In this document: positions 10,977 through 21,659 of the stretch, piece after piece
Position numbering within the stretch: position 1 is the stretch's first letter
Layout: each line of letters begins with the position of its first letter
NCBI GenBank assembly: GCA_963575745.1
Contig: CAUYUJ010019344.1
Coordinates: 35,001-99,000, forward strand
From: Prorocentrum cordatum
Lineage: Eukaryota > Sar > Dinophyceae > Prorocentrales > Prorocentraceae
DNA length: 64,000 nt
Reading direction: 5' to 3'
Notes under the pieces: model-generated
Told to the model about the DNA's origin: nothing
Databases searched by the model: none
What the model saw: only the letters and a program-made list of their open reading frames with translations
Program-made: the position numbers and the translations under genes

Positions 10977-11672
10977 TCAGCGCCTCAACGAATCCACGGG
11001 CGGCCACAGGGGCGCGGCATCCTCGGGCAACCTTGCCTCCTGAACCAGGGTCCTGGGCACCATCGGGGAGGCCCATGACTCGAGCCTGAACATGACTAGG
11101 GGGACCAGGGCCAAGAACAGCAGCGCAGAGACGAAGAACCACTTGTCGGCCTTGCGCATGCGCGCCACGTGCGGCACCCCTAGCGCGCCCGGGGCCGGCA
11201 GCTTCCACTTCGTGGACTCCCCGCTGGACAGGCTCAACCGCGGCAGCTTCGTCTGGCTGGCCACCGTCAGAGCCTGCAGCACACCGGCCTTGATGGCCTC
11301 CTTGGCCCTGATGGCCTCCTTGGCCTTGATGACCGTCTGGACGAAGCTACTGGTCTCCTTGTCTTTCCAGGCGTCGAGCTGCACGGCACCGGCACCGCCG
11401 GGGCTGGCCTCCTTGGCCCTCCGAGCGTCCAGCTGCACCGCACCGGCGCCGCCGGGGCTGGCCTCCCCAGCTCTCCCAGCGTCCAGCGGCACTGCACCGG
11501 CGCCGATGGGGCGCGCACGCGGCTGCCCGGCGTGCTGGAAGGTGAAGGCCTTCGGGTCGGAGGGCATGCCCGACGCGTCCGCGCCGCAGCGGCGCATCTG
11601 GCCCAGGACCAGCTCGAGCCTGGCCTCCTCGAAGGAGAGGCCCTCGGCCATGAGGCGCCGCACCTCCTCCAT
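10977..11672 (-). CDS. Hypothetical membrane-anchored protein with internal repeats
   Basis: The most convincing gene here. From the ATG at 11672 it encodes 231 aa ending in TGA. The frame is open further upstream to about 11963 without another ATG, and the upstream residues (LPEVFEERPGRRSLDGREWG) look coding, so the true start may be in an upstream exon. In order: an acidic helical segment EVRRLMAEGLSFEEARLELV ending in SDPKAFTF; three tandem copies of an 18-residue unit, GAGAVPLDAGRAGEASPG, GAGAVQLDARRAKEASPG and GAGAVQLDAWKDKETSSF; a Lys/Ala helix VIKAKEAIRAKEAIKAGV; a basic KWKLPAPGALG region; and a single hydrophobic segment WFFVSALLFLALVPLVMF near residues 185-202 followed by a short tail. 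This suggests a tail-anchored or single-pass membrane protein. Family not recognised; function unknown. Confidence 0.7.
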   Translation of the reverse strand: MEEVRRLMAEGLSFEEARLELVLGQMRRCGADASGMPSDPKAFTFQHAGQPRARPIGAGAVPLDAGRAGEASPGGAGAVQLDARRAKEASPGGAGAVQLDAWKDKETSSFVQTVIKAKEAIRAKEAIKAGVLQALTVASQTKLPRLSLSSGESTKWKLPAPGALGVPHVARMRKADKWFFVSALLFLALVPLVMFRLESWASPMVPRTLVQEARLPEDAAPLWPPVDSLRR

Positions 11673-12089
11673 GCCGTCGCCCCACTCCCGCCCGTCCAGG
11701 GACCTCCTCCCGGGGCGCTCCTCGAAGACCTCGGGGAGGTCGGCGCGGGGGGGCGGCTGAGCCGCCTGGTGCTCCGAACCGAGCGCGGCCCTGTCGACAG
11801 GAGCCTCTACTCGGCGGTTCAAGGACAGGGCCCTTATAATTAGGGACGGGGGCCGTTGGGGTGCAGTCAACCCGTGTAGGAAGGACGCACGATAAGGATG
11901 CAAGGGCCTCGGAAGGCCATGCCAACACTCTACGAGCGGGATGAGGCCAGCGAAAGCGGCCAAAAGAATGGGCCGAAGGGAAAGGATCCAGGAGTAAACT
12001 TGAAAAGTTGCTCATGCTTGCTCTGCGGGTCACTGTACCCTGCTTGAGGCCCCTCGTCCTGAGTCCGTAGGGCCCCATATTCAGTGGAA

Positions 12090-12258
12090 GGATCAGAAGC
12101 GGTCAAAACATACACTTTTGAAGATCCGCGCGGATTTCTTGGATCGGCGCTGGAACCCCCTCCCCGGCGCGCGGAGCGTGCCAGAGGCGGCACCAGGAGA
12201 GGCCCCGCGCAGATCCAAGAAATCCGCGCGGAACTCCCAAAGAGTATGCTTCTGATCC
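12090..12258. mobile_element. Foldback/MITE-like element, copy 2 (best preserved)
   Basis: The outer arms are GGATCAGAAGC at 12090-12100 and GCTTCTGATCC at 12248-12258. Related CATACACTTT/CATACTCTTT segments follow inward, then a perfect 21-bp inverted repeat at 12125-12145 and 12212-12232 (TCCGCGCGGATTTCTTGGAT plus one base). The loop is about 65 bp and GC-rich. 169 bp, no ORF. No clear target duplication. Confidence 0.75.
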
Positions 12259-12439
12259 TCTGCTTTCTTCGCCTCGGGGCCCTCGCACCGAACTCAGCGC
12301 ACTGCGCCCCGCGATGACGGCCCCGCGATTATCTTCGCGCCCTCGCGCCGCCCCCCTTGGAAGCGGACAGCCGCTCCAGCCCAGGCCGCGACCCAGGCGT
12401 CCGGCCCCTCCTCCTCGAGGGCCCCCCTGGCTCCACCCT

Positions 12440-12605
12440 GGGGGAACCAACAGATACGGATACCGCTGCTCCCCAGACCTCCGCAGGGGTGCGTCCTGAC
12501 CAGGAAGTTTGGGGCGAATCCAGCGGAGGCGACGAGGGCCTCCCGGGAGACCCATGCGAAAACGAGGAAAGGGTAGCAGTACCGGGACATATATGTGCTC
12601 CCCTG
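12440..12605 (+). repeat. Dispersed repeat R2, copy 2
   Basis: CGCTGCTCCCCAGACCTC, GTGCGTCCTGACCAGGAA, AATCCAGCGGAGGCGACGAG and GGGCCTCCCGGGAGACCC, collinear with the copies at 8920 and 20835. Confidence 0.75.
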
Positions 12606-12790
12606 GCTGGACGGCGGCACCCGAACCGTACCCCCGACAACCATCGATTCTCCTGAGCAGCTGGGAGGCGGGGGTAGGGCTTGGACTTCGCAAACTTTTC
12701 GGCGAATTCCGAACACCACTTCCGCCGCCCATCGAGTTTCCTGAATCGCTGATCGACGAGTGGCTCGGATTTCGCCGCCGATCTGATATT
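12605..12790. repeat. Dispersed repeat R11, copy 1 (hairpin head)
   Basis: CCGAACCGTACCCCC and GGGGGTAGGGCTTGG flank an AACCATCGATTCTCCTGAG loop. Collinear with 63890-64000, where the arms are a perfect 13-bp inverted repeat. Further downstream both have GGCG(A/C)ATTCCG and CCGCCCATCGA. Confidence 0.7.
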
Positions 12791-12907
12791 CTTCAGGGCC
12801 CCTCCTTCGAACCGCCGATCTACGTCCACCGCCACTGCCCACCTGATGCGTTTCGTAAAAGGGACGCCAGCGAAAGGGGCTTCTGAGACCCGCGTCGTTG
12901 CATATAC

Positions 12908-13095
12908 AGTAGGGGCCCGACCACGAGAAACCTTTCACAAGAAACCCAACCCTGAGACCCCAAGACCTCCATTGATAACTGGTGTGGGAGCGTCACGCTT
13001 TCCATCGCAAAACCACCGAAACCCAAGAAACCCAGGGCACCCTCAAGCCAAGCAGGCAGTTTCTTGGCATGGGCCGGGCCCATTGGGCCCCCACC
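12908..13095 (+). repeat. Dispersed repeat R4, copy 2
   Basis: GAAACCTTTCACAAGAA, GCGTCACGCTTTCCATCGC and GAAACCCAAGAAACCCAGGG in the same order as 4488-4690. Confidence 0.75.
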
Positions 13096-13229
13096 GTAAT
13101 TATGACACTTGAAATGATGCGAGTGGGAGTGCGCTGAGCGACGACGTGGCGCGCCCCGCTTAAGCGGGCTCGAGGCATCTGCACCGCCCGTCTCAAAAGT
13201 GCACCCCCCTGGTGCCCCGCTCCCAAACA

Positions 13230-13390
13230 TGCGACGTCCTGATTTTTCCAGCGCGGCGTCCCTGGAAGTCCTGGACCCGTTCCCAGGGACATGCCTTCCG
13301 TCCCGATAGCCGTTTCTTGACGGCCCCGAGGCCCGGCGAGGGCCGCCCAGGGCCGAAGGTGGCCAAAAACCTCCCGTCCTGATTTCTGTT
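13230..13390 (+). repeat. Dispersed repeat R1, copy b
   Basis: Begins GACGTCCTGATTTTTCC. Contains GACGGCCCCGAGGCCCGGCG and GGCCAAAAACCTCCCGTCC. Head-to-tail with copy c. Confidence 0.8.
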
Positions 13391-13430
13391 ACGAAGCGAC
13401 GATGTCACGTCTGGCCTTGGAACCCCTGAG

Positions 13431-13590
13431 ATCCGATGTCGTGATTTTTTCAATACGGGGCTCCCTGAAGTCACGACCCATTCCTCAGGACAAGTTTTTC
13501 ATCCTGAGTCGTTCTTGGACGGTCCCGAGGCCCGGCGAGGACCCCAAGGGGCCGAAATTTGCGAAAAACCTCCGTCTTGATTTTTCCATT
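13431..13590 (+). repeat. Dispersed repeat R1, copy c
   Basis: GATGTCGTGATTTTTTC, GTTTTTCATCCTGAGTCG and CCCGAGGCCCGGCGAGGACC. Forms an inverted pair with copy d about 240 bp downstream. Confidence 0.8.
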
Positions 13591-13827
13591 GCGTCGGATC
13601 TCAGGGAGCCGCACGACTCCACCCGAGCCCCGCCCGCCTGCCCTGGGCGCCGCCCGCTGCGCCGGCGCCGGCGCCGGCGAGCCCGCGGGCGGCACGGGCG
13701 GGCTCCGGCGAGCGCGCGGGCGCCGGGAGGGGCGGCATGGCCCCCCGCAGGCCACGCCGGATGGGCGCCTCTCGGGGAGTGCCCCCGGCCCGCGGCGAGC
13801 GAGGAAACCAGGAGATCCGACGCTCCG

Positions 13828-13995
13828 AAAAAATAGGAGCCTAGGCGGTTTTTGGCCGTTTTCGGGCTCCGGGGGCCCTCGCCGGTCCTCGGGAGCGCCA
13901 GAAAACGAATTCAGGACAAAAAACCGGTCCCGGGGAAGTGGTCTGGACCTCCGGGGCCCACGCACTGGAAAAATTGGAGCAGCCGGATGTCTGGA
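13828..13995 (-). repeat. Dispersed repeat R1, copy d (inverted)
   Basis: Reads as R1 on the minus strand (GGTTTTTGGCC, CCCTCGCCGGTCCTCGGGA and GACAAAAAACCGGTCC on the plus strand). With copy c it could form a long imperfect hairpin. Confidence 0.75.
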
Positions 13996-14345
13996 AAAGA
14001 AGCGGCCCCGAGATCCTGGCGTCTCGACGTGTTCTGAGCTGGGCGTTCTCGGCAAGTTCCGGGCCGCGGGACGCTCATGCAGATCGACCTGGTCCAGGGA
14101 GTGGCGCAGGAATGTGGGGTCGAGGGCTGCGGGCACGTGGTTTCTAGCGGTGTCCGAATGTTTCCGAGCCGTCGGGCCTCAGGGGGGTCTTACGCACGAT
14201 GGCATAGCGACCTTACGCGGTGGCTTACGCGGGCCGCAAACGCGGCACGCTGCATCGGAAACGACGGCGTTCACGCGCGACCTTACGCTGGCAGCTTGCG
14301 CGCTGGTGCACGTCGATTTTGTCTGCGCTGCTCAAGTGCAGGTTC

Positions 14346-14548
14346 GGGGAACAAGCAATGACATGAACATGACCTTTCGGAGGTCCGCGCGACTTTCTCG
14401 GATCGGCGCCGGGCCCCCCCCTGGCGGCGACTCCGGCGCCGCCCCTGGCGCGCTCCGCGCGCCAGGAGAGGGGGTCCAGCGCCGATCCAGAAAGCCCGCG
14501 CAGAGCTCGAGTTCCGAAAGTTCATGTGTCTGGCATTGCTTGTTCCCC
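14346..14548. mobile_element. Foldback/MITE-like element, copy 3
   Basis: The ends GGGGAACAAGCAATG (14346) and CATTGCTTGTTCCCC (ending 14548) are perfect inverted repeats. Inside, ATGAACATGACCTTTCGGA pairs with TTCCGAAAGTTCATGTG, then the family core GATCGGCGCC against GGCGCTGGATCGG-type ends. 203 bp, no ORF. The inner ~110 bp matches copies 1 and 2, while the outer arms differ between copies. Confidence 0.7.
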
Positions 14549-14894
14549 GGAAGGTGTCCCCAGCATCCCGCTCCATTTTGGAGCCACTCGGGCCCTCTGG
14601 GTCTCGTCAGGGTAGGGAGCCCACAAAGGAAAAACGCGCCCAGCTATGTACATGAACACGGCCCCTTGACCCGCGAGACCGGCCGCGTGATACGAACATT
14701 CGCGCAATGCGAACTCTCGAAACCAGCGTGGATTCATGTACGTGTACGTCCTTCTCTCACTCCTGACAGGGGAGATCCATGGAGGGCACAGGCGCTTCCT
14801 TGGAGATCCTGGGGGCACCTTGTCCGAGGCCGGGGATGTACACCGCCTGGCGGATCGGGTATTCGGGAGCCCCGGCGAGCGGTGGATGTGCACA

Positions 14895-15090
14895 CACACA
14901 TATATATATATAAGAAAAATAAATACATACATAACCAAATATATAAATGAATAAATATAAACATACAAACATAAATTAATACACACATAAATGAATAGAT
15001 AAATACATAAATGAATAAATAAATAAACAAATAAATGAATACATACATAAATAGATAAATCAATTGATCAATCAATAAATAAATACCGCC
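14895..15090 (+). repeat. (AAATA)/(ATAAATGA) AT-rich microsatellite
   Basis: Degenerate AATAAATA tetranucleotide tract preceded by (AC)n/(AT)n. It is the most AT-rich stretch in the first half of the window. Confidence 0.9.
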
Positions 15091-15159
15091 CCCCCGGCCC
15101 TGGCCCCGAGTGCCACACCTCCCTGCCACATCTGGGGGACGCTCGCGGTACCGCTCTCC

Positions 15160-15365
15160 CGGGCGATCCAGGGAGCCTCCACAGCGCTCCAGGAGTGCCC
15201 AAGACGACTCCCAGGAACGCCCAGAATGCGAAAGGATGGTCCAAGACGCTCCCAAGCAGCCCAAGTCAGCCTTCCGACGGCTCTCGAGACTCCCAGGTAA
15301 CCTCCAAACGACCCCAAGAGAGGTCCGAGAGGCGTCCCGGGACGGCCCGACGAGGCCAACATCGT
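15160..15365 (+). repeat. CAAGA array
   Basis: CCCAAGACGACTCCCAGG-type words at 10-11 bp spacing. Preceded by GGTACCGCTCTCCCGG, a word also seen in slightly altered form before the array at 20035. Confidence 0.7.
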
Positions 15366-15489
15366 CGATTTGCATTGGTTTTTTCCCCATATCCTAAGGA
15401 TTGGGGTTCTTGTTATTACTCTGACGCCTCCCACTCCTCCTCCTCCTTCTTCCTCCCGCTCGCGCCTCCCTCCTCCCAATGATAATCAC

Positions 15490-15590
15490 CAGATAAGACA
15501 AGACAAGATAAGATACTACAAGATAAGATAAGATAGCACAAGATATGATAAGAAGAGATTTCAAGATAAGATAAGATAAGTTAAGCTCAC
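15490..15590 (+). repeat. (GATAA)n microsatellite
   Basis: AGATAAGATAAGACAAGATA repeats run directly up to the first unit of the 152-bp satellite. Confidence 0.9.
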
Positions 15591-15603
15591 ACTCACACTC
15601 TCT

Positions 15604-16593
15604 CATGATCACAAAACGCTGCCAGGGGCATCATTTGGGAGCCCCAAGGGGGAGCCACCCTGGCTGATCTCACGAGCCCGTTCGCGCCGATTTTGGTGGG
15701 ACGTCTCAGCTAGAATTGCCGTTTGGCGCCCCCAACATGTATCTCTTGAGAGCCTCATGGTCACAAAACGCTGCCAGGGGCATCATTTGGGAGCCCCAAG
15801 GGGGAGCCACCCTGGCTGATCTCACGAGCCCGTTCGCGCCGATTTTGGTGGGACGTCTCAGCTAGAATTGCCGTTTGGCGCCCCCAACATGTATCTCTTG
15901 AGAGCCTCATGATCACAAAACGCTGCCAGGGGCATCATTTGGGAGCCCCAAGGGGGAGCCACCCTGGCTGATCTCACGAGCCCGTTCGCGCCGATTTTGG
16001 TGGGACGTCTCAGCTAGAATTGCCGTTTGGCGCCCCCAACATGTATCTCTTGAGAGCCTCATGGTCACAAAACGCTGCCAGGGGCATCATTTGGGAGCCC
16101 CAAGGGGGAGCCACCCTGGCTGATCTCACGAGCCCGTTCGCGCCGATTTTGGTGGGACGTCTCAGCTAGAATTGCCGTTTGGCGCCCCCAACATGTATCT
16201 CTTGAGAGCCTCATGGTCGCAAAACGCTGCCAGGGGCATCATTTGGGAGCCCCAAGGGGGAGCCACCCTGGCTGATCTCACGAGCCCGTTCGCGCCGATT
16301 TTGGTGGGACGTCTCAGCTAGAATTGCCGTTTGGCGCCCCCAACATGTATCTCTTGAGAGCCTCATGGTCACAAAACGCTGCCAGGGGCATCATTTGGGA
16401 GCCCCAAGGGGGAGCCACCCTGGCTGATCTCACGAGCCCGTTCGCGCCGATTTTGGTGGGACGCCTCAGCTAGAATTGCCGTTTGGCTCCCCAACATGTA
16501 TCTCTTGAGAGCCTCATGGTCACAAAACGCTGCCAGGGGCATCATTTGGGAGCCCCAAGGGGGGCCACCCTGGCTGATCTCACGAGCCCGTGA
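15604..16593 (+). repeat. 152-bp satellite, six units and a partial seventh
   Basis: Unit starts (CATGRTCACAAAACG) at 15604, 15756, 15908, 16060, 16212, 16364 and 16515 give periods of 152, 152, 152, 152, 152 and 151. Units differ at only a handful of positions, so amplification was recent or homogenised. Each unit has the palindrome CTCTTGAGAG and a small TTGGGAGCCCCAA hairpin. 152 is not a multiple of 3, so it cannot be a repeated protein domain. The last unit is cut at CACGAGCCCGT, where (GA)n begins. Confidence 0.97.
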
Positions 16594-17466
<873 letters not shown>

Positions 17467-17549
17467 CAGCTCAGTCACACTTAAATCCAGATTCGTCTTC
17501 ACCGAGTCCCACCACCAAGGGAGCGCCAGCAAGGAGATGCACATATGGG

Positions 17550-18010
17550 GATCCCCACGCAGTGAATAATTCAATGTTTTTGGCTTCTTGCGTTTTCGAG
17601 CTTCCAACGGTCCAAGAGCGCCGAAGAGGCTCCCAAGACCGCCCCAAGACCACCCAAGAGACCCTCAGGACGGCCCCAAGACGGGCCAAGAAGGCTCCAA
17701 GACTGCCGAAGAGGCGCCCAGGACAGCCCCAGACCACCCCAGAACAGGCCCAAGTTGGGCCCAAGAGCGGGAGCAGGAGCCTTCCAGAGACCTCCGAGAG
17801 GCCTCCGGGACCCCCAAGAGGCCCCCAACACACCCCCGATCCCTGAGAGGCCCCATAATGACCCCGACGAGGCTCCAAGAACAGCCCAAGAGAGCTGCGA
17901 GAGCCGTCCCGAGAGAGCCCAAAGCCCAAAGAGGGTAAAATCGTTGATTTCCGATGGTTTCTCTAATGCAATTCGCCTTCTCACGTTTTCCCACTTCCAA
18001 CCCTCGAAGA
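17550..18010 (+). repeat. CAAGA array with core-like segments
   Basis: A core-like block TTCAATGTTTTTGGCTTC... at 17566 precedes a CAAGA array (about 17620-17935). A second core-like block (TTCTCACGTTTTCCCACTTC) follows at 17979. The core matches those at 32326 and 57768 in the composite elements. Confidence 0.65.
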
Positions 18011-18198
18011 CCGACGATTTTGAAAAAAAAAAAAAAAAAAGGAATTCCCAGAATTCCCGACCCTCCTGCGTTGGGTTCTCGTTTTGAATAGAACACTGCT
18101 CGCGCGTCTCCTTCCTTACTTTTTCGTTCCTTCCCGCCCTCCCCCGTCCCTCTCTTCCCCCCTGCCTTCGCTCGTCGCTGCGTGCCAGCTGGGGGGCT

Positions 18199-19665
18199 GC
18201 GATATGTGAAACTGTCGCCACTTTCGAGCCCTGCTGGGGGGCCCAGCACAGTGGGTACACACCGCGGACTCAAATTATGACCTCGCCATCCCTGGGGGGC
18301 TGCGATCTGCGAAACTGTCGCCACTTTCGAAGCCTGCCGGGGGGCCCAGCACACTGGGTACACGCGGCTGACTCAAATTAGACCTCGCCATCCCTGGGGG
18401 GCTGCGATCTGTGAAACTGTCGCCACTTTCGAGGCCTGCTGGGTGACCTTCCCCGGGAAGATGCGATTTGTGAAACTGTCGCCACTTTCGAGGCCTGCTG
18501 GGGGGCCCAGCGCAATGGTTACACACGGCGGACTCACATGGGACCTCGCCATCCCTGGGGGGCTGCGATCTGTGAAACTGCCGCCACTTTCGAGGCCTGC
18601 TGTGGGGCCCAACACAGTGGGTACACACGGCGGACTCAAATTTGACCTCGCCATCCCCGGGGGGCTGCGATCTGCGAAACTGTCGCCACTTTCGAAGCCT
18701 GCTGGGGGGCCCAACACAGTGGGTACCCACGGCGGACTCAAATGGGACCTCGCCATCCCCGGGGGGCTGCGATCTGTGAAACTGTCGCCATTTTCGAAGC
18801 CTGCTGGGGGGCCCAACACAGTGGGTACCCACGGCGGACTCAAATGGGACCTCGCCATCCTTGGGGGGCTGCGATCTGCGAAACTGTCGCCACTTTCGAG
18901 GCCTGCTGGGGGGCCGAGCACGGTGGGTACACACGGCGGACTCAAACGGGACCCTTGCCATCCCTGGGGGGCTGCGATCTGTGAAACTGTCGCCACTTTC
19001 GAGGCCTGCTGGGGGCCCAGCACAGTGGGTACATACGGCGGACTCAAATAGGACCTCGCCATCCCTGGGGGGCTGCGATCTGCGAAACTGTCGCCACTTT
19101 CGAGGCCTGCTGGGGGGCCCAGCACAGTGGGTACACGCGGCTGACTCAAATGGGACCTCCTGGGGGGCTGCGATCTGTGAAACTGTCGCCACTTTCGAGG
19201 CCTGCTGGGGGGCTCAGCACAGTGGGTACTCACCGCCGCAGACTCAAATTAGACCTCGCCATCCCTGGGGGGGTGCGATCTGCGAAACTGTCGCCACTTT
19301 CGGGGCTTGCTGAGGGGCCCAACACAGTGGGTACCCACCGCAGACTCAAATTAGACCGCGCCATCCCTGGGGGACTGCGATATGTGAAACTGTCGCCACT
19401 TTCGAGGCCTGCAGCGAGGCCCAGCACAGTGGGTACCCACCGTAGACTCAAATTAGACCTCGCCACCCCTGGGGGGCTGCGATCTTTGAAACTGTCGCCA
19501 CTTTCGAGGGCTGCTGAGGGGCACAGCACAGTGGGTACCCACCGCAGACTCAAATTCGACCTCGCCATCACTGGGGGGCTGCGATCTGTGAAACCGTCGC
19601 CACTTTCGAGGGCTGCTGAGCGGCACAGCACAGTGGGTACCCACCGCAGACTCAAATTAGACGCC
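18199..19665 (+). repeat. 102-bp satellite, about 15 units
   Basis: CTGCGATCTGTGAAACTGTC recurs at 18199, 18300, 18402, 18471 (short unit), 18563, 18665, 18767, 18869, 18972, 19073, 19168, 19273, 19375, 19477 and 19579. Most spacings are 101-103 bp. Because 102 = 34 codons, both strands stay open for long stretches with a 34-aa repeat. Copies differ by indels that break every frame somewhere, so I treat it as satellite, not gene. Confidence 0.95.
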
Positions 19666-20034
19666 GCTTTCGTCCTTGTTCTCCTCCTGCAGTCACCTTC
19701 CCTCTGCTGCTGCCGTGCTGATGGTTCGGTTTCCCGCACGTTTCTCTCCTGCTCTGCGTTCCCGACTCCCCATGTCCTCTTCGAGCCTGTAGCTGTCGCC
19801 CCTCGTTCTTGTATGGTTCTCCTGCGCATCATGCCATAGGCGCGTGTCCCAAGTAGCTGACACATCAAGTTGATTGTCCATGCAAGGTTCGGCCAATTCC
19901 TCGTTTCCATTGATACAAATGGGTTGGGTAGGTCACAGGGTAATTTCTTTTTTGTTCAAAATGGGACTCCTACTTGGGGGCCCCACGCATCCCTTGACAT
20001 CTGGCCGGTACCGCGCCTCCCGGCTTTCGGGGGG

Positions 20035-20205
20035 GAGACCCCAAGACGCCGAAGGACAGCCCATGACCACCCCAAGGAACCCCCAGAACGGAAAGAACGG
20101 CCCAACACGCTCCCGCGCAGCCCGAAACACCCTTCCGACGGCTCTCCAAGCCTCCAGGAGGCATCCAGAACCCCCAAGGGGGTCCCGAAGATCCCACACC
20201 CCATG
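20035..20205 (+). repeat. CAAGA array, degenerate
   Basis: ACCCCAAGACGCC, CCACCCCAAGGAACCCCC and related words at roughly 10-13 bp, weaker than elsewhere. Confidence 0.55.
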
Positions 20206-20637
20206 AGGGGCCCTGCTAACAAAACCCGCGAGGCACAAACAAAAAACAGCGCCGAACAGCGCCGAGGAAGAGGGAACACATTGGAATCCCACAATTTTTT
20301 TTTTTTCCCGGTGTGGCCCCCGGCCTACTCTTGCACAACAGACTACAATTCAGACCCTCCTCCCCCCCCAAAAAAAAAAACAGGAAGCCTTTGAGGGCCC
20401 CCAATCGTTGAATACCTAAAAGGAATTAATGATCTTTGCGTTTCCGCACTTCCCCTTCTATACGATTCCGAGGCTTGCGCAGCAGGGCCTCCAAGGGAGT
20501 CCCTGGACGCAAAAAGCAACCACAATGATATTACATGAATTAGCCTATCAAGCCTAGGTAGAACTTGAGCGCGCGCGAAGCGCGCGCGATGGCTCTAGTG
20601 TATATCGATGTATATAATGTTTATATATATACACACA

Positions 20638-20712
20638 TGTAGAGGGAGAGAGGGAGAGAGAGAGAGAGAAAAACAAAAAGAGAGAGAAACAAAAAGAGAG
20701 AAAGGGAGAGAG
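20638..20712 (+). repeat. (GA)n tract
   Basis: GAGAGAGAAAAACAAAAAGAG-type tract between an AT-rich segment and R3. Confidence 0.9.
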
Positions 20713-20714
20713 AT

Positions 20715-20985
20715 TCGGGCCCCATGGGGCCAGGATGTGTCCATGGCCAGTGCCCGCTGGGGTCCCAGGGCGTCGGTCCCCCCGGCGATGAATATGCGGA
20801 CCCCCGCCTCTCACCCTGGGCCAGAAACGCTCCTGAGTAACAGGATGCCGGTACCGCTGCTCCCCAGACCTCTCCCGGGACGCGTCCTGACCAGGATTTC
20901 GAGGCGCATCCAGTGGTGGCGACGAGTGCCTCCCAGCAGGCCCCAGAAAGGGAAAACGGTGCGACGGGCAGCGGCATGGGTACCT
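20715..20985 (+). repeat. Dispersed repeats R3 + R2 (copy 3)
   Basis: R3 (GGGCCCCATGGGGCCAGGAT) is followed by R2 (CGCTGCTCCCCAGACCTCTC, GACGCGTCCTGACCAGGATT, GGTGGCGACGAG) and then directly by R1 copy e. The 9 kb locus has the same three families (R2, R3, R1) within 900 bp. Confidence 0.75.
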
Positions 20986-20989
20986 CCGA

Positions 20990-21140
20990 CGTCGTGCGTT
21001 TTTCGGGGCGGGCCCCCCGAAATCTCGACCCATTCCCCGGGGCTGGTTTTTCATTTTGGGTGATTTTTGACAGCCCCAGGTCCCGGCGAAGGCTTCTAGA
21101 ATCGCCTCCGTTTCGGTTCTCTCTTTTTTGATTCGCGGCC
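20990..21140 (+). repeat. Dispersed repeat R1, copy e
   Basis: GACGTCGTGCGTTTTTCGGG, GGTTTTTCATTTTGGGTGA and CCAGGTCCCGGCGAAGGC, diverged but collinear with the 13 kb copies. Confidence 0.7.
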
Positions 21141-21294
21141 CGCAAGGAAAAGCCCAGAGGGCGGTGTGAACGAGGCTGGGGCGCAGCGCGCGGGAAAGCA
21201 GATAATTAACGGCGCTGGACAAATGCGAGCCAAAGAGGCAATCGCGAAGGCGCCAGTCGTCTTGGATTTCTCCATGCTCTGGATTTCTGGGAAC

Positions 21295-21640
21295 CTCGCC
21301 CTCCCCTGCAGTTCCTGGCAGCACCGGAGCAGGGCCGCAACAGCCGAGGAGAACGGAGAACCTTGGCCGTGGCAACGAGGGCCCTCCAGGACAGGGGGAG
21401 GGGGAGGAGGAGGAGGAGGAGAATGTGGAGGAGGAGGAGGAGGAGGAGGAGGAGGAGGAGGAGGGAGAGGAGGGGAGCAGGAAGAGAGGAGGGAGGAGGA
21501 GGAGGAGGAGAACGCTAAACTTACATGGGCAGAGGAGGAGGAGGAGGAGGAGAGGAGGAGGAGGGGAGGAGGAGGAGGAGGAGGAGGAGGAAGAGGAAAA
21601 GGAGGAGGAAAAGGAGGAGGAGGAGATGGCGATGCGATAC
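21295..21640 (+). repeat. R10 flank plus (GGA)n
   Basis: CTCCCCTGCAGTTCCTGGCA (21301) followed by GGA tracts at about 21395-21510 and 21533-21628. The R10 word recurs as CTCCCCTGCAGCTCCTGGCG at 24005, also next to a GGA tract. Confidence 0.8.
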
Positions 21641-21659
21641 GACGGCACCAGGGGCCAGT

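Noticed and set aside
13559-14950. 463-codon plus-strand ORF
   Set aside because: Passes through R1 copies in both orientations, a foldback element and an AT microsatellite. No coherent protein.
19693-19896. Minus-strand 67-codon ORF starting MAEPCMDNQLDVSATWDTRL
   Set aside because: Looks faintly protein-like, but it is short, overlapped by another open frame and ends at the 102-bp satellite. No further support.
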